Origin: Actinomycetota bacterium
Lineage (GTDB): Bacteria; Actinomycetota; Humimicrobiia; Humimicrobiales; Humimicrobiaceae
DNA length: 6,213 nt
Reading direction: 5' to 3'
Assembly: GCA_018894445.1 (NCBI GenBank)
Contig: JAHIPJ010000094.1
Span: 1 to 6,213, forward strand
Shown: piece after piece, positions 6,076 through 6,213 of the stretch
Layout of the letters: each line of letters begins with the position of its first letter
Position numbering within the stretch: position 1 is the stretch's first letter
Notes under the pieces: model-generated
Seen by the model: only the letters and a program-made list of their open reading frames with translations
What the model was told of the DNA's origin: nothing
Database searches by the model: none
Made by a program: the position numbers and the translations under genes

Positions 6076-6213
6076 CTAATCGGTGCAGGAGCCAAAGTAA
6101 GTTCTACCCTCAAGCATAGGAATGCCTTTCGATGAAAACCAGTAAAAACCCTCCAGAACAAGATCAATCTGCAATACATAAATACCTTTATGGGTTATAT
6201 CATTTATTAATAC
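6076..6213 (-). CDS. C-terminal end of an unidentified leftward gene (partial)
   Basis: On the - strand an open frame enters from the right edge and runs 45 residues to a TAG stop (complement of 6076-6078). The key stretch is GIYVLQIDLVLEGFYWFSSK, then GIP and a short tail ending GSCTD. The pattern G-x-Y-x-L-x-x-D-L-V-x-E-G-x-x-W-F-S recalls an Ig-like beta-sandwich module that I remember at the C-termini of some bacterial glycosyltransferases and large membrane or cell-surface proteins. That family assignment is from memory of the motif, not a search. The protein-like composition and the conserved-looking motif argue that the frame is real. The gene converges on purC, with 131 bases between their stops. 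Overall function cannot be told from this fragment. Confidence 0.6.
   Translation of the reverse strand, partial: VLINDITHKGIYVLQIDLVLEGFYWFSSKGIPMLEGRTYFGSCTD

Noticed and set aside
1..6213. CRISPR arrays, insertion sequences, phage or toxin-antitoxin/defence genes, tRNAs
   Set aside because: No regularly spaced repeats, transposase motifs, paired small genes or cloverleaf sequences were seen; all long frames are explained by housekeeping genes.

Overview
This window comes from a low-GC bacterial chromosome. By eye the composition is in the high-thirties percent G+C, with heavy use of ATA (Ile) and AGA/AGG (Arg) codons. Genes are tightly packed and have bacterial Shine-Dalgarno sites. All six complete genes are housekeeping or metabolic. 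There is no insertion sequence, phage gene, CRISPR array, tRNA or rRNA. The mix (long-form PurC, actinobacterial-type MTA phosphorylase, an adenosine kinase resembling alphaproteobacterial ones, MgsA/RarA, YjbQ) does not point to one well-known phylum. An anaerobic candidate phylum such as Atribacterota would fit, but that is a weak guess.

Layout. Positions 1-27 may be the last eight codons of an aspartate kinase (lysC), followed by asd (98-1117, +) for aspartate-semialdehyde dehydrogenase. asd converges on mgsA/rarA (1159-2502, -), a AAA+ replication-maintenance ATPase, and the two share an AT-rich putative bidirectional terminator. Just upstream of mgsA on the same strand is yjbQ (2532-2930, -), a UPF0047 protein; the two probably form one transcription unit. 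A 182-bp divergent intergenic region (2931-3112) holds candidate promoters facing both ways. Rightward from it run a PfkB-family adenosine kinase (3113-4105), S-methyl-5'-thioadenosine phosphorylase mtnP (4164-4973) and purC (5054-5944), the last with its own candidate promoter. After purC there is a perfect 10-bp AT inverted repeat. The window ends with the C-terminus of an unidentified leftward gene (6076-6213, -).

How the genes fit together. The kinase, mtnP and purC all feed purine pools. MtnP releases adenine from methylthioadenosine, the by-product of polyamine synthesis and other SAM-dependent reactions. The kinase turns adenosine into AMP. PurC makes SAICAR in de novo purine synthesis. 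asd supplies aspartate semialdehyde for lysine/diaminopimelate, threonine and methionine, so it is linked to SAM only indirectly. I see no convincing previously undescribed system. The most useful leads are the adenosine/MTA recycling cluster, the CxC tail on MtnP and the truncated gene at the right edge.
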